Assembly (NCBI GenBank): GCA_018895765.1
Contig: JAHINX010000018.1
Coordinates: 1 to 13,257, forward strand
Direction of reading: 5' to 3'
DNA length: 13,257 bases
From: Patescibacteria group bacterium
GTDB lineage: Bacteria > Patescibacteriota > Patescibacteriia > GCA-002772895
Shown one piece after another: positions 12,232 through 13,257 of the stretch (position 1 is the stretch's first letter; each line of letters opens with the position of its first letter). Made by a program: the position numbers and the translations under genes. The notes below the pieces were generated by a model. It had not been told where the DNA came from and searched no databases. It saw nothing but the letters and a program-made list of their open reading frames with translations.

Positions 12232-13257
12232 CTAATACTTGTCGTATTCTCTCATTAATAATTGTGATTCCACTTGTTTTACTGTTTCAATTACTACCGA
12301 AACGACGATGAGCAAACTAGTACCACCGATAACCAAGCTTTGCAGGCCAGTAACCTGTTGCATTATTAAAGGCAAGATGGCCAAAACACCCAAGAAAAGC
12401 GCTCCAGCAAGAATAATGCGGTTGATCACATATTTTAAATAAGCGGCAGTATTTTCTCCGGGTCGTATTCCAGGAACAAATCCGCCTGATTTTTGCAAAT
12501 TTTCCGCAATTTGATGCGGATGAAAAATAACAGAAGTATAAAAATAGGTAAACGCAACAACTAAGGTGAAATAAAGCACGCCATAAAGAAGCTGATTTCC
12601 AAAAAGTTCTATAACTTTTTCTGCTAATCCCGCAACCCAAACGGTTTTGGCTCCCACAAAAAACTGCGCTATCATTGGTGGAAATAAAATAATAGAAATT
12701 GCAAAGATTATAGGAATAACGCCCGCAATATTTACACGGAGAGGAAGATGACTATCTACTCCACCATACATTTTATTTCCCCTAACCCTTTTAGCATAGG
12801 AAATAGGGATATTTCTTTGAGCTTCGTTCATTAATACTACCCCAATAACAGTGACGACGGCGATAGCAATAAACGCTAAAAGATTTATTAGTTGAGCTCT
12901 ATCATAAGTAACAATTATTTGCTGAAGTGCACCCGGTAATTGGTCAACGATACCGGCAAAAATTAGAAGAGAAATTCCATTGCCAACTTTTTTTTCAGAA
13001 ATAAGTTCTCCAATCCACATCAAAAATATAGTGCCCGCCGTCATCGTTATCATCATTGAAAAAATATTAAACGGCGTCAGGTCTGAAAAAATTTGTCTTG
13101 AAGAGCGCGATATCAAGTTAATCATCGCATATGATTGTAAAAATGCTAAAGGAATGGTCAAATACCTGGTATATTGATTTATTTTTTCTCTTCCGCCCTC
13201 TTCCTTTGATAGGGCTTCCAAGCGCGGAACAATCATTGAAAGAAGCTGAAAAATAAT
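12232..13257 (-). CDS. secY: Protein translocase subunit SecY, C-terminal part
   Basis: SecY is the pore subunit of the SecYEG channel in the cytoplasmic membrane. The frame is open to the right edge and continues with IIFQLLSMIVPRLEALSKEEGG, as after TM2-TM3 in SecY, so about the first 85-100 residues lie outside. About eight membrane helices are present. Family hallmarks include QYTRYLTIPLAFLQ, GNGISLLIFAGI, the cytoplasmic loop with YAKRVRGNKMYGGVDSHLPLRVN, GVIPIIFA, and the loop NLQKSGGFVPGIRPGENTAAYL that binds ribosome and SecA. The stop TAG is 1 nt before the adk start. Confidence 0.96.
   Translation of the reverse strand: MIFQLLSMIVPRLEALSKEEGGREKINQYTRYLTIPLAFLQSYAMINLISRSSRQIFSDLTPFNIFSMMITMTAGTIFLMWIGELISEKKVGNGISLLIFAGIVDQLPGALQQIIVTYDRAQLINLLAFIAIAVVTVIGVVLMNEAQRNIPISYAKRVRGNKMYGGVDSHLPLRVNIAGVIPIIFAISIILFPPMIAQFFVGAKTVWVAGLAEKVIELFGNQLLYGVLYFTLVVAFTYFYTSVIFHPHQIAENLQKSGGFVPGIRPGENTAAYLKYVINRIILAGALFLGVLAILPLIMQQVTGLQSLVIGGTSLLIVVSVVIETVKQVESQLLMREYDKY

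Noticed and set aside
1..13257. CRISPR array, insertion sequence or prophage
   Set aside because: No regularly spaced identical repeats, transposase, integrase or phage structural gene was seen; the repeats are short and dispersed.

Overview
The window looks like part of a Candidatus Patescibacteria (CPR, probably Parcubacteria-like) chromosome. I infer this from the AT-rich, compact coding, from the core block secY-adk-(small ORF)-map, from an unusually short aspartyl-tRNA synthetase, from many small membrane proteins of unknown function, and from gene gaps filled with short GC-rich palindromic repeats. TGA ends adk and the 56-aa gene, so there is no sign of TGA recoding to glycine as in Gracilibacteria/SR1. 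No insertion sequence, prophage, CRISPR array, rRNA or tRNA was found.

Layout. All genes but one are on the minus strand, so the natural reading direction is from high to low coordinates. At the right edge are secY (start outside the window), adk and a 60-aa basic protein, closed by a terminator. Then come map, a 20-bp perfect inverted repeat, ruvX, recO and aspS, closed by a strong terminator. This is an information-processing block: protein export, nucleotide balance, N-terminal Met removal, pre-16S rRNA processing, recombination repair and tRNA charging. The terminator of aspS abuts a near-consensus promoter for a 56-aa single-pass membrane protein.

The middle (about 4.1-7.1 kb) is an envelope region of poorly known genes. 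A divergent pair of promoters around 6.26-6.39 kb drives a plus-strand six-helix membrane protein one way. The other way it drives a membrane-anchored extracytoplasmic protein followed by a seven-helix DUF2914 protein. An 87-aa two-helix protein with its own promoter and terminator follows.

The left end (1-3.36 kb) is accessory. It holds a single-chain restriction-modification enzyme with an N-terminal PD-(D/E)XK-like nuclease, an N6-adenine methylase and a target-recognition region. This gene overlaps by 8 nt the start of a TcmP-family (three-Cys-motif partner) gene that runs off the window, and the two probably form one defence-like operon.

Two gene-free stretches, about 3412-3883 and 7075-7566, are mosaics of hairpins and dispersed repeats. 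One repeat family (core CCTAACCTCCCCC) also lies between the divergent promoters, and a relative sits in frame inside recO, where it encodes extra amino acids. Several genes lack a Shine-Dalgarno sequence and have a promoter almost touching the start codon, suggesting leaderless transcripts next to other genes with strong GGAGG sites.
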